Below, one piece after another: positions 29,701 to 39,084 of a stretch of 64,000 nt of DNA. How positions within the stretch are numbered: position 1 is the first letter of the stretch; every line of letters begins with the position of its first letter. Origin of the DNA: Candidatus Pantoea haifensis. GTDB lineage: Bacteria > Pseudomonadota > Gammaproteobacteria > Enterobacterales > Enterobacteriaceae. Both the position numbers and the translations under genes were made by a program. The notes below the pieces were generated by a model that saw only the letters and a list, made by a program, of their open reading frames with translations, was not told where the DNA came from and searched no databases. The DNA is taken from NCBI GenBank assembly GCA_018842655.1, contig JAGTWN010000004.1, positions 1,116,001 to 1,180,000 on the forward strand, read 5' to 3'.

Positions 29701-30108
29701 TTAAGCTGTGCGTTGACGTAACGCGAGCTGAACATTGGCCAGCAGCAGCAACGCAACCACCAGCGTAGAGAGCGTTACCCCTAACGGCACCACCGCATAG
29801 GCATCTCGGCTGTGAATAAAGGCATTGAGAATAGCGGCGATGATGGCCACAAGCGACAGCCAGAAATGGGTTTTTTCTGCGCTATCACTGCCGCGAAACA
29901 GATAAACAAGGCTGAGAATACGCGGCAAAATGGCAATCACCAGACCGATGGCGATCAGCCAGCTGGCTGAATGTGTCCACATCAGGACATAACTTTTCAT
30001 GTAGATGATATCAAACAGCCAGGCTGCAAGGAAAAAGCCAAGTGGCAGGGGTTCGAGCAGAGCGTACAGCGTGACGGCAAATGCCGATCTTCGCGAAGTA
30101 TTGCGCAT
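29701..30108 (-). CDS. DUF2231 inner-membrane protein
   Basis: From MRNTSRR the product has 135 residues with four predicted membrane helices (LEPLPLGFFLAAWLFDIIY, ASWLIAIGLVIAIL, LVAIIAAILNAFIHSRDA, LSTLVVALLLLANVQL). DUF2231 proteins often accompany oxidoreductases and may carry redox partners, but no function is proven. GGAG before this ATG favours it over the ATG 12 bases upstream. It precedes the sorbosone-dehydrogenase-like gene by 12 bp on the same strand. Confidence 0.75.
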   Translation of the reverse strand: MRNTSRRSAFAVTLYALLEPLPLGFFLAAWLFDIIYMKSYVLMWTHSASWLIAIGLVIAILPRILSLVYLFRGSDSAEKTHFWLSLVAIIAAILNAFIHSRDAYAVVPLGVTLSTLVVALLLLANVQLALRQRTA

Positions 30109-30278
30109 CTTCCTCTCCATTTTTGATCAATATGCCAGTTAAGGGCGGCGATTCGCATCCCAGACAACCGCCCTCGCGCCTGTAAAAGATTAGTAAATAT
30201 GAAAGAAAATGACGGGTTAATTCAGCAGGAAAGGAAAAACGAACAGCGTGTTCAGAGAAAAAGAAGAAAATAACCCAC

Positions 30279-30596
30279 TCAGGAGGCCGTTGAATGATGG
30301 CGATGACGAATCACGGGCGAGTCGGCAAGACTCTTCTGAGCCATATAGCGGCTACGTTTCAAATCGCGGATAAGCTCTTTTAAGCACTTTATCTTCGAGC
30401 CTGTCAGGCGGCATCTTTTGTGTTCATAGCCAGCCTGATTAACTGGCAGAAGTTGCTGGCCTGTTTGTTGCGCTTCGTTCAACAGCGCGCCGCGAAATAT
30501 CAAGGCGGTATCCTCTGCCGGGCTGGCTATATCCGCCACTATTTTAGCTGAGCCGATAAGCGTGATGATCCCCACTGCCAGCATTCTTTTCTTCAT
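30279..30596 (-). CDS. small exported protein, unknown
   Basis: A 105-residue protein with a likely signal peptide (MKKRMLAVGIITLIGSAKIVADIA), two cysteines (KRCRLTG, IKCLKEL) that could form a disulfide, and a basic, histidine-rich C terminus. No family is recognised. A long hairpin (30613-30656) sits just upstream. It stands alone on the minus strand. Confidence 0.5.
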   Translation of the reverse strand: MKKRMLAVGIITLIGSAKIVADIASPAEDTALIFRGALLNEAQQTGQQLLPVNQAGYEHKRCRLTGSKIKCLKELIRDLKRSRYMAQKSLADSPVIRHRHHSTAS

Positions 30597-30612
30597 CCCG
30601 GTAACTCGTCTG

Positions 30613-30656
30613 AGTGATAGTGCAAAGCATTAAAATAATGCTGTGGCACTATCACT
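30613..30656. repeat. long two-part hairpin
   Basis: Outer arms AGTGATAGTGC/GCACTATCACT (11 bp, perfect) enclose an inner stem AGCATT/AATGCT. It lies between the metallo-hydrolase stop and the start of the small exported protein, both on the minus strand. With no T-run it is not a classic terminator; it may shape or protect mRNA ends. Confidence 0.6.
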
Positions 30657-30708
30657 TAAAAACAGCCGCAGGACAGTCAAAAGAATTAAACCTTTTGTGA
30701 ACTATAGC

Positions 30709-31539
30709 TCAGCTGCGAGGGGCAAAAGCCTGTAATTCCCGGGCGTCATGGCTACAGAACATGGTTACGTCATGGCTGTGCTGCAGCGATAATTCGCGAA
30801 GCCGCTGTTGATTTGTGCGCCAGGCCTGAGTATCACTACGCATCATCCACTGATAAAACCGTAAACCTGGCGTGCAGTGGCGCGTTTCGTGATGCATTTC
30901 GCCACGATAAAACCATGCGTCACCGCCATGCAGCATCCATCCCTGACCATGACGTATTGCCACACCAGCGTGTCCGGGCGTATGTCCCGGCAAAGGCACC
31001 AGCAGAATGTCATCGCTTAAATCGTCGATAGCACGAACGGCATCAAAACCAAACCACCTCTCGCCGCCATCCGCATAGCCGCGCCAGCCATCACGGCTGC
31101 CCCACTGTTGAGGTCGGTAGCGTTGCCGGCGTAGCCAGCTCTGCGCGTTGGTTGCACTTTGTAATTCACGCTGCAGCAGATGAATACGCGCCTGCGGGAA
31201 ATCGGTAATACCGCCCGCATGGTCAAAATCAAGATGCGTAAGAATGATGTGACGCACATCATCGGGTCTGAAACCTAAATCAACCACCTGTTGCCAGGCA
31301 CTCAGTCGCTTGTCATAACGGATATTGTTCATTACGCGGAAAAAACCCGAAAGACGATCAGCTGGCCGCTGTATATCCTGTAAGCCCATGCCCGTGTCGA
31401 CCAGAATTAAACCCTGCGCATCCGTCTCCAGTAACAGGCAATGGCAGACCAGATGAGCAAAGGGTGATGCGCTGAATCCGTCATACAGCGCGCCGCCTAG
31501 CGGACACATACAACCACAATTGAGATGGTGAATACGCAC
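30709..31539 (-). CDS. MBL-fold metallo-hydrolase
   Basis: A 276-residue metallo-beta-lactamase-fold protein without signal peptide. Metal-binding marks are THLDFDHAGG (with aspartate where the classic motif has the middle histidine), PLPGHTPGHAG and HGGDAWF. Overall form resembles N-acyl homoserine lactonase/AttM-like hydrolases, but the substrate cannot be assigned. It is a single gene. Confidence 0.78.
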   Translation of the reverse strand: MRIHHLNCGCMCPLGGALYDGFSASPFAHLVCHCLLLETDAQGLILVDTGMGLQDIQRPADRLSGFFRVMNNIRYDKRLSAWQQVVDLGFRPDDVRHIILTHLDFDHAGGITDFPQARIHLLQRELQSATNAQSWLRRQRYRPQQWGSRDGWRGYADGGERWFGFDAVRAIDDLSDDILLVPLPGHTPGHAGVAIRHGQGWMLHGGDAWFYRGEMHHETRHCTPGLRFYQWMMRSDTQAWRTNQQRLRELSLQHSHDVTMFCSHDARELQAFAPRS

Positions 31540-32034
31540 AGAGTCTCCTTATATTTAACCCGCCTGCACAATTTAGCTAAATCAAAATGGCTGGCAGGCT
31601 CCTCAAAGCTGGCTTGTTAATAATGTCATGATTAACTTATCCAGGATAATTTACAAACCCGCAAGGCGATCGCTGAAAATCACTCAACTCAAATAGCCTG
31701 AAATTAATAACCAGCTGATTTATATAGATAAAAAATAAACAGATTTTCCGGCATTTATTTAGCGAAGCCGCAGGTAGCCTATATAAAAACCGGAGCTAAT
31801 CGTCGGACAGATCCCGCTAATTAAAAGCGTTGCGGAGGGTGGGAAATAATATTTTTCGCTTCACCTGTTATTTTTGTGGGCAGGTCACGTAGCGCGAAAT
31901 GCCAGCACTTTTTCGTTACAGTGTCACTAAAAGCGCACGGATCACCGGGAAACGCGCGGAGATAACACCGGCAAAGAAGGCATCGACGCTCAGATCAGGG
32001 TTTCCCCTGACCTGAGTTAAAAAGACGGTAAGCG
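31540..32034. other. intergenic region
   Basis: About 495 bp. The left part, upstream of the metallo-hydrolase, is AT-rich and presumably holds its promoter. Near the right end an imperfect hairpin (CTCAGATCAGG/CCTGACCTGAG, about 31990-32015) lies just past the sugar isomerase stop and may act as its terminator, though no T-run follows. Nothing else is recognised. Confidence 0.4.
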
Positions 32035-32672
32035 TTACTGTGTCAGTTGACGGACGAAACGGATAATCTCCTGATTTTGTCCGTGCTCAAACAGACAGTG
32101 CTGAAAGCGTGGGCCACTGACGGCTGTACGTACCAGCTCTGGATCGATCGCGCGCAGCGTATCAAGGTAATTCTCTTTGATCACGGCGGCTTTCACCTGA
32201 TTCAGCAGGCCTGCGTTTCGCACCTGCGGCTCTTTGCGCTCGGGGGATAACCGTGGCCCTTTTCGCCGGTAAAGGCTTTTTCAAAAATAAAACGCAGATT
32301 CAGCTCTGCACCCCAGCCAAACCCTTTTGCGAAAGGCAGCGACAGCGCGTTACCGTTATTGATTTGCGCAAACAGGTAGGCATCAGCAGGATCGATGCAG
32401 TAACCGCACACCACGCCAGGATGGATATTAAGCGACATCAGCGCGCCCTGTCCGGTACCGCAACCGGCTACCACAAAATCTACCGCCTGGCTGTTGAGCA
32501 GTACGCTGGCCTGAATGCCCAGATGAATGTAGGTCAGAAGGTGATCCTGCTCGTCGCTCATGCCGACATTAAAAACCTGATGGCCCAACGGCTCTGCAAC
32601 CCCTTCCAGTTCTTTTAAAACAATGGCGTTTTTCGCCGCCTGGCTGTTTTCCATCATTAGTGCGATTTTCAT
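32035..32672 (-). CDS. RpiB/LacA/LacB-family sugar isomerase (frameshifted)
   Basis: The N-terminal region (MKIALMMENSQAAKN) and the VVAGCGTGQGALMS segment are typical of RpiB-type isomerases. A GGGGG run at 32242-32246 lacks one base; repaired length is 212 residues, longer than RpiB itself (about 149). Some RpiB-like enzymes (DhuI) isomerise 4-deoxy-5-ketouronate from unsaturated hexuronates. Its divergence from kdgF, across a KdgR-type operator and a CRP site, makes that role the best guess here. Confidence 0.72.
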
Positions 32673-32693
32673 GATCTGCCCTTATCATTTAAT

Positions 32694-32708
32694 TGAAACA
32701 CCGTTTCA
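32694..32708. promoter_or_regulatory. KdgR-type operator
   Basis: The palindrome TGAAAC-ACC-GTTTCA, within AATTGAAACACCGTTTCATT, fits the KdgR consensus of pectin-degrading enterobacteria. It lies 22 bp upstream of the isomerase start and 103 bp upstream of kdgF, placed to control both. Confidence 0.7.
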
Positions 32709-32755
32709 TTTTAATGAAAAAGCGGTAAAGTGCATAAGCTAAATCACCCTGTCGC

Positions 32756-32771
32756 TGTGAGTCTCGTCACA
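32756..32771. promoter_or_regulatory. CRP-binding site
   Basis: TGTGA-GTCTCG-TCACA has both half-sites perfect. It lies between the divergent isomerase and kdgF genes, beside the KdgR-type operator; joint CRP/KdgR control is usual for hexuronate genes. Confidence 0.7.
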
Positions 32772-32810
32772 AAATGACCACGGCGCAGCTAACCCGCATC
32801 AGGAGATCCT

Positions 32811-33140
32811 ATGTTTATCTATCAACAAGACCGGCCACTTGAGGATTTAGGCAATGGTGTCACACGCCGTATTCTGGCCCACGGCGGTGGCATGATGGCG
32901 GTCGAAGTTAATTTTGAGCAAGGTGCGGTTGGCCCACTGCATCATCATCCGCATGAACAGTTAACCTATGTGTTAAGCGGGCGTTTTGCGTTTACTATTG
33001 CAGGCGTCACGCAGGAAGTGGGCGCTGGCGATACCTTGTATAAAGCGCCGGATGTGGTGCACGGTTGCGTCTGTCTGGAAGCGGGTACGTTGCTGGATAC
33101 CTTTACGCCACAGCGCGAAGATTTCTTAGCGAAGAAATAA
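32811..33140 (+). CDS. kdgF: cupin protein, KdgF-like
   Basis: A 109-residue single-domain cupin. GPLHHHPHEQLTYVLSG (residues 41-57) carries the HxH and glutamine metal ligands, and VVHG the final histidine. KdgF converts unsaturated galacturonate or guluronate, released from pectin or alginate, to the linear ketouronate. Length, metal ligand set and KdgR-type operator all agree. AGGAG lies seven bases upstream of the start. Confidence 0.75.
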   Translation: MFIYQQDRPLEDLGNGVTRRILAHGGGMMAVEVNFEQGAVGPLHHHPHEQLTYVLSGRFAFTIAGVTQEVGAGDTLYKAPDVVHGCVCLEAGTLLDTFTPQREDFLAKK

Positions 33141-33167
33141 AAAATGCGCGGCCCCCGGTGCCGCGCA
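33139..33167 (-). terminator. terminator of the scs operon
   Basis: Arms TGCGCGGC/GCCGCGCA lie just past the scsD stop and, read on the minus strand, are followed by TTTTTT. It also sits immediately after the convergent kdgF stop. Confidence 0.8.
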
Positions 33168-33172
33168 GTGAT

Positions 33173-33679
33173 TCAGGTAGAGTGCTTTGCCCACCACAGC
33201 CGCAACGTTAATCCCCAACCGCTGGTCCAGCCGCTGGTGGTGCTCACCACCTTACCTTTGTACAGCACAATGAACGTTGGCGTGGCTGCAATGTCCCAAC
33301 GTTGTGCCAGCTCGCCACGTTGATCATTGATGCCGGGTCCGTTCAGCGATTTTTTGCGCATCCAGGTTTCAACCTGAGCATCATCACCTGACCGAATCGC
33401 TACACTCAGTACCGGCTTGCCCTCAGCGATCAGGTTTGCCACGCTCCGCGTTGTCAGCTTACAGATATTGCACCAACTGGCCCAGACATACACTAACAGC
33501 GGCTGTGACTGGCTGAGCTCAGCCAGATTCAGGTTCGCATCATTCATACCGGTAACGGGGACCGCCGCCAAATCCTCGGGTAACGTCGGCGCACGCAAGC
33601 GATCCGCTCCCCAGATAAAGATCATGACGATGAGCAGTAAGCCACTCCCTTTACGCAACCCGCGTGTTAAACGTCTCAT
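33173..33679 (-). CDS. scsD: thiol:disulfide protein ScsD
   Basis: A 168-residue protein with one N-terminal membrane anchor (GLLLIVMIFIWGA) and a periplasmic thioredoxin domain with active site WASWCNIC and cis-proline loop ATPTFIV. In Salmonella, ScsD belongs to the suppressor-of-copper-sensitivity system. It is the last gene of scsABCD here and overlaps scsC by 4 bp. Confidence 0.85.
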   Translation of the reverse strand: MRRLTRGLRKGSGLLLIVMIFIWGADRLRAPTLPEDLAAVPVTGMNDANLNLAELSQSQPLLVYVWASWCNICKLTTRSVANLIAEGKPVLSVAIRSGDDAQVETWMRKKSLNGPGINDQRGELAQRWDIAATPTFIVLYKGKVVSTTSGWTSGWGLTLRLWWAKHST

Positions 33680-34398
33680 TCTGCATCCTTAATCGCTGCT
33701 TTAACCGCCATCTCGAGTTGTTCATAGGGTATCGCGCCGCTGATCATACGATCGCCTATCAGCGTTGCCGGGGTCCCCTGTACACCAAGCTGCTGCGCTA
33801 ATGTCAGGTTAAGGTTGACCGTATCGAGGCTTTGCTGGCTGGGCTCTTTCAGCGTAATCCCGGTTTTTTCCAGTGCCGCTGCGATACTGGCACTATCGTG
33901 ATAGCCTTTTTTCATCATCAGGCGCTTATGCAGTGCGACGAATTTTTTCGGCTGCTGCTCCCACACGGTCAGCGCCAGTCGCGCAGAACTGAGCGAGGTT
34001 TCGGAACGGTACGGCAGCGGCTTGAAGATGACGGCAACCTGAGGGTACTGCTTCATAATTTTCGTGATTTCAGCTTCGAACTTTTTACAAAACACACAGT
34101 TATAATCGGTAAACGTAACCAGCGTTAGCGTTGCGTTCTCAGGGCCAATGCGCGGCGAACCCGCATCGTTATAGAGCGCATCATGATTCTTAGTCACGAT
34201 CTGCTTCACCACCTCCTGCTGTGTTTCGGCAGCCTGCTTCTCGTAAGCATCCGCCGCCTCCGCCAGAATTGACGGATTTTGTACCAGTGTTTCTTTGATC
34301 AGAACCTTAATGCGTGCTTCCTGTTCCGGGGTAAAAGGGGCTGCCGCCAACGCTGGCGTGGTTAACAGCATCAAAATCAGTAACTGGGCGGTTTTCAT
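33676..34398 (-). CDS. scsC: DsbA-like periplasmic thiol protein ScsC
   Basis: A 240-residue DsbA/DsbG-type protein. Signal peptide MKTAQLLILMLLTTPALAAA, active site CVFC near residue 100, cis-proline loop GTPATLIG near 205. An N-terminal helical stretch, as in trimeric ScsC proteins that act as disulfide isomerases or copper-binding reductants, precedes the thioredoxin fold. ScsB reduces it. Overlaps both neighbours by 4 bp. Confidence 0.87.
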   Translation of the reverse strand: MKTAQLLILMLLTTPALAAAPFTPEQEARIKVLIKETLVQNPSILAEAADAYEKQAAETQQEVVKQIVTKNHDALYNDAGSPRIGPENATLTLVTFTDYNCVFCKKFEAEITKIMKQYPQVAVIFKPLPYRSETSLSSARLALTVWEQQPKKFVALHKRLMMKKGYHDSASIAAALEKTGITLKEPSQQSLDTVNLNLTLAQQLGVQGTPATLIGDRMISGAIPYEQLEMAVKAAIKDAE

Positions 34399-36395
34399 TG
34401 TTTTTCCTTAGCGCGGGAGAGCGCCGATAGCACCGCGTCACGCGACAGCAGCGGCGATAAAATTTGACCCTGTGGCATAGCCGGGCCATAAATCTGATTG
34501 AACGGTACCGCGACACTGCCACGGCGTTGCAGGAACTGAGTGAGGGTGGGATCGGCGTGGGTCCAGTCACCGCGCAGCAGAACCACATCCTCTGCCGCTA
34601 ATGCGTTGCGCACGTCAGCACTGGCGAGCACGCGAGACTTGTTGATTTTACAGGTAATACACCAGTCGGCGGTCACATCGATAAAGATCCGTTTATGGCT
34701 GGCCTGAGCCACGCTTATCGCGTCCTCGCTGAGCGGTTGCCAGTTTAGCGCGTCAACACCGGAAGGAACGCGCGTGATCAGCAGCCAGGCCGCCGTGAGT
34801 GTTACCGTGAAAAAACCGCCGTTGCCTGACGCCAGGCACCGTGCTTAATCAGCCAGCCAGACATCAGCACGACCATTGCGCCAGCTACCAGCATCACCAC
34901 AGTGTGGCCCCAATGCGCGACCAGCAAACTAAGCAACCAGAAGCAGGCAACAAGCATCATCAACGCTAACAGGGTACGCAAATGCACCATCCAGCGTCCT
35001 GGACGCGGCAGACAGCGGGCAATGCCCGGCAATGCCGCAACCAACAGCCACGGCAAACTCATGCCGATACCGAGACAAAGAAACAGTAGCCAGAGTTGTG
35101 GCAGCGGTGCGGTGAGCGCATAGGCTAACGCGGTTCCAAGAAAGGGTGCACTGCACGGCGTTGCCAGCAGAGTAGCAAACGCTCCCTGAGTGAAGTGACC
35201 TGACAACCCCTTACTGCCCTGTGTTGCCAGGCGGGTATTAAAGGATGAGGGCAAACGGAAATGGAGCAGATCGAACAGGCTGGCACTAAACAAAAAGGTC
35301 ACCAGCACCATTAACAGCAGAAAGACGGGGCTTTGAAACTGAATGCCCCAACCTAACGCCTGGCCGCTGAGCCGCAGCGCACTCATTAACAGGGCCAGAA
35401 ACAGAAACGACGTGATGATGCCTGCGCCAGAAGCTAAAAATTGCTGGCGCGTCTGGCGTCGCGTCTGTGCCGGTTGTTGCACCAGTCCGCTCAGTTTGAT
35501 GGCTAATACCGGCAATACACAGGGCATGAGATTGAGGATAAATCCACCCAGCAATGCCATTAGCGTTATAAACAGAAAGCTTTGCCCCTGAGAAGAGAAC
35601 AGCGCCTGGCTGCCCAGCCTCGTTTCACTTTGTTGCGCCATGCCGCTGTCGGCCAACACCAGCGACAATGTTTCACCGGCCAGGGCCGGTGTGCTTTCTC
35701 CCATTCATCCGTGACCGGCGCCCGCGCCTCCAGCAGATTACCGCTGATGTTTAGCGTGGGTTTGCCAATTATCGTCCCGGAAGGATGATCAAAAAACAGC
35801 TGAGGATGCTGCCATCCAGCCTGACGCTGTGCACGAATTTGCAGCTCGCCATTCACGTAACTGGCGCTAAGTGAATCCGTCAGGCCTGCGGCGACCGGCA
35901 CCTGAGCCATGGCGCGTGAATAATCTGCCGCAAACTCTGCGTCGCCGGGCTGACTGAGATCCAGCGAAAAAGGATAGTCGGTAAGAATGCAGACATCAGA
36001 ACAGGTTGAAAGCGTCAGCGTGCCAGCCAGGCGATCACCCTGCACGTTATGCAGCCTGAGCGGCAAAGCAACCCTGTCGTGATAACCCTGAGTCGTTATG
36101 CCTGACACGTTAAAACGCGCAGGCGTTGGCCAGTGCCATTCGCTTTGAATGCCAGACTGCTGCCAGTGAATTGTGGGTGCAACGCCCCTTCGCCCGGCGT
36201 TCGCCAGTAGGTTTTCCAGCCAGATTCAAGGCGAATATCTAACAGCAACTGCGTAGTGCTGCCCTGAGGTGCACTACGCAGGCGAACGTCGGCATGGTTA
36301 TTTTGCGCATCGCGCAGCCAGCCGCTGTCTGCCGCCTGTACAGCAGGCAGGCAAGCGAGAGACAGGAGCAGCAGGCTCCTGATGAAAAAATTCAT
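34395..36395 (-). CDS. scsB: membrane thiol reductase ScsB (DsbD-like), three frameshifts
   Basis: Repaired length is 667 residues: signal peptide, an N-terminal periplasmic domain with CSDVC, the DsbD-type membrane domain (LMPCVLPVLAIKL and FATLLATPCSAPFLG carry the two buried cysteines), and a C-terminal thioredoxin domain with VTADWCITCK. It moves electrons from cytoplasmic thioredoxin to ScsC and ScsD. Single bases are missing at 36185-36188, 35700-35702 and 34810-34815, all homopolymers; with all three repaired the frame is unbroken. Confidence 0.85.
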
Positions 36396-36439
36396 AATGT
36401 TCTCCGAAAAAGTGAATTAACGCGGGGTTAGCGCGGGTA

Positions 36440-36778
36440 TCACAGTCGGAAAACGCAAAAGGTAAGATGCCGCCGTCGGGGTGGGGCCTGATGCAAACAC
36501 GCCTGCGTAGTGTGCAGGCGTAGCGGCAGAGCACTGCGGACGAAAGTCAGCAGCAACAATAAAAAAGGAAATGGCAGATCAAAAAGCGGCGCATGACCCG
36601 GCAGAGATTTGGCGCTTAACGCACAACTGCTGTCGCCGGAAAAATGCTGATCAACGGGAGCGGTAACGATTTGCTGCGTCGCAACGGAAGAAGTCACAGC
36701 GCGCTGTAACACGCACAGCGTTAATACCAGACAAGCCAGTAGCAAAATGCATTTTGCACGCCGTTGCGTAATCGTCAT
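36440..36778 (-). CDS. scsA: small membrane protein at scsA position
   Basis: From MTITQRR the product has 112 residues: an N-terminal hydrophobic segment (CILLLACLVLTLCVLQ), a periplasmic stretch with CAL and histidines, a second hydrophobic segment (PFLLLLLTFV), and a C terminus rich in cysteine, histidine and arginine. It lies 44 bp upstream of scsB, where ScsA is found in Salmonella; sequence similarity is weak, so the name rests mainly on position. Copper or redox handling is inferred. Confidence 0.55.
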   Translation of the reverse strand: MTITQRRAKCILLLACLVLTLCVLQRAVTSSVATQQIVTAPVDQHFSGDSSCALSAKSLPGHAPLFDLPFPFLLLLLTFVRSALPLRLHTTQACLHQAPPRRRHLTFCVFRL

Positions 36779-36877
36779 GATATCGCCCGAAAGTAAGGTG
36801 CGCTTATAGTAAGCCTGTTCACCATAAGCACAACCCACTATCGTGTAAACTTTTGTTTATATTTTTCTGTGGTCCGG

Positions 36878-37672
36878 TTACACAATATCGTCAACGACAC
36901 CGCCATCCACCCGCAAAGCCGCACCAGAGGTTGCCGAGGAGAGCGGTGAACAGATATAAACCACCATATTGGCGACCTCTTCAACTGTTGCGGCACGCTG
37001 AATAACAGAGCTGGGCCGCTGGCTCATCACAAACGCTTTCGCCAGGCTTTCGAGTGATTTACCGGTGCGCGCTATTTCCTCTGCCATCATGCTGGCGAAA
37101 CCGTCGGATAAAGTCGGCCCGGGCAATATGCTGTTAACCGTGACGCCAGATCCCGCCGCCACTTTTGCCAGGCCTCGCGCCAGAGCAAGTTGTGCGGTTT
37201 TTGTGACGCCGTAGTGCACCATATCAGCCGGAATATTGCGCGCCGATTCAGAAGAGATAAACACCACACGGCCCCACTCTTTCTCCACCATTTTCGGCAG
37301 CAGCGCGCGTGACAGACGCACGCCCGACATGACATTGGTTTGCCAGTATTGCTCCCACGTGTCGTCGTCGGCGCTGTAAAAATCCTTTTGCCCATAGATG
37401 CCCGCGTTATTGACCAAAATATCGATGTGCGGCAGCCCTTTCAGTACAGCATCCACTCCCTGCGCGCTACCCAGATCGGCTATCGCACTGTGAATTTTTA
37501 CGCCAGGCACCGCCGCATTCAGTTTTTGCTGCGCCCTGCTTATTGTGGCTTCGCTGCGCCCGTTAAGCACAATATCAGCACCGCACTCTGCTAATCCCTA
37601 AACAATAGCGAAACCGATACCGCCTGTTGATGCCGTCACCAGGGCCGTTTTCCCGCTGAGATCTATCTTCAT
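36878..37672 (-). CDS. SDR oxidoreductase with in-frame amber codon
   Basis: Reading from ATG 37672 gives MKIDLSGKTALVTASTGGIGFAIV, then TAG (37598-37600), then GLAECGADIVLNGRS and a normal short-chain dehydrogenase to 36878, 264 codons in all in one frame. Motifs: TASTGGIG, NNAG, SSESARN with YGVTK. Family members act on diverse alcohols and ketones; substrate unknown. The stop is a substitution (probably from CAG or AAG), unlike the indels elsewhere in the window. A shorter protein starting downstream would lack the cofactor loop. Confidence 0.75.
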
Positions 37673-37768
37673 GCTTTTCTCCTGTAGGTGGCGTTTAGCG
37701 TGATGTACGACAAAAAAGCCTGGTTGAAAACCCGGCTTTTTCATTGTCAGAACATGCTGCGATCGCGG

Positions 37769-38205
37769 CTATTCGGATTCAGTTTGATGCAAAAAGCGAC
37801 CAGGATAGTCGGGCTTAATATGATGCTGGGCATCATAACGGCCAAACAGTTTATAGCGATTGAGCGCAATGCGATCGTAAGCAAAATTACTGAGGCGATC
37901 GGGTAAGTAGCGCAGTACGCTGAGAAAGCGCCAGGGGCAGAGAGCTTGTGCATGACGCGGAACACGGCCTGCGCACGTAGCCAGTGTTGTTGATCGGCGA
38001 TATAGACAATTGTACTGACATTCTCTTGCGGTAAACCTGCCCAGCGTAATAAGGCTTTTCCCTCTTCACTCTGTACCGAGGCAAAACGGACTTCGCGCGC
38101 CACATGATGACGCAGCATGAAATTGACCCAGCCATTGCACAATTTGCAAACGCCGTCATAAAGTACGGCGCTCTCACCGGGTTGCAGATAAGGCGGTTGC
38201 GACAT
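37769..38205 (-). CDS. DCC-family thiol-disulfide protein DUF393 (frameshifted)
   Basis: The DGVCKLCN motif defines the DCC (DUF393) family, thioredoxin-fold proteins of unknown substrate. AGGAAG before MSQPPYL supports the start. One base is missing at GGGG 37934-37937; repaired, the C terminus reads ...WRFLSVLRYLPDRLSNFAYDR... and the length is 145 residues. It stands alone. Confidence 0.78.
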
Positions 38206-38383
38206 GATCTTCCTCATTTACTGGCGTATCAGATTGAGTGTAGTCGTCAGCGCACAGCAAAAGCAGTACCGTTGCAAGATTGACGTAAAAAGGTAACAGG
38301 CGGAATGAGGAGCGGTAAAAGGCGGGGAGTAAGGCGTCAGGCCGCAGAAGAGTTAAACATCCCTCTGCTGCGGCCCGGCTTGG

Positions 38384-38968
38384 TTACTTAGCGTAAGCCT
38401 CAGTAGAAATCGTCAGCGTGACATCATCGCTCACGGCCGGTACATATTTGTCCAGCCTGAAGTCAGAACGCTTAATCGTACCGGTTGCATCAAAGCCGAT
38501 CGCCTGTTTTTTCACCATTGGATGCATGCCCTGCTGATTCAGCGTGGCGTGCAGCGTAACGGGCCTGGTAATGCCTTTCAGCGTCAGGTTGCCTTCAATA
38601 TCAAATTTATTGTCCCCTTTCGCCATCACTTTGGTGCTGTGGAAGGTGGCGTTTGGATATTTAGCCACATCAAAATATTCCGCACCCTTAAACTCTTTGG
38701 TCAGCGCAGCAACATGGCTGTCAATCTGGGTGATCGGCAGCGTCACATCGACCCGTGACTGCTCTGGGTGATCCTTATCAAACACTAACGAGCCGCTGGT
38801 GTTTGCAATATCAGCAGTGGGATGGGAGAAACCAAAGTGCGTCCAGGTCACAATCACCGACGTATGCTCAGGGTTGAGCTGATAGCTCATCGCTTCTGCC
38901 TGGGAGAAAGGTGCATAAAGAGTCGCAAGGGCTAACAGCGGCAGCGCAACACGCTTGAGGTTTTTCAC
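38384..38968 (-). CDS. YceI-family periplasmic lipid-binding protein
   Basis: A 194-residue lipocalin-like protein: signal peptide (VKNLKRVALPLLALATLYAPFSQAEA), then SYQLNPEHTSVIVTWTHFGFSHP, FKGAEYFDVAKYPNATFHST and LTLKGITRPVTL, all typical of YceI. Family members bind isoprenoid lipids such as quinones in a barrel. Start GTG at 38968 is chosen because AAGGA is seven bases upstream. Proximity to quinone-linked PQQ enzymes is suggestive only. Confidence 0.85.
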   Translation of the reverse strand: MKNLKRVALPLLALATLYAPFSQAEAMSYQLNPEHTSVIVTWTHFGFSHPTADIANTSGSLVFDKDHPEQSRVDVTLPITQIDSHVAALTKEFKGAEYFDVAKYPNATFHSTKVMAKGDNKFDIEGNLTLKGITRPVTLHATLNQQGMHPMVKKQAIGFDATGTIKRSDFRLDKYVPAVSDDVTLTISTEAYAK

Positions 38969-39084
38969 AGTAAATTCCTTATTAAACAGTTTCACTGTGA
39001 GTGTGGTTCAAGGCAGCGGGAATAAACAGTGAAGAGATTTGGTCAAAATTTTCAAAATTATTCAGCAATATCGTTACGTGACTA

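Noticed and set aside
38340-38375. GGCCGCAG/CTGCGGCC hairpin downstream of the YceI gene
   Set aside because: Large loop and no T-run; kept out of the feature list as a doubtful terminator.
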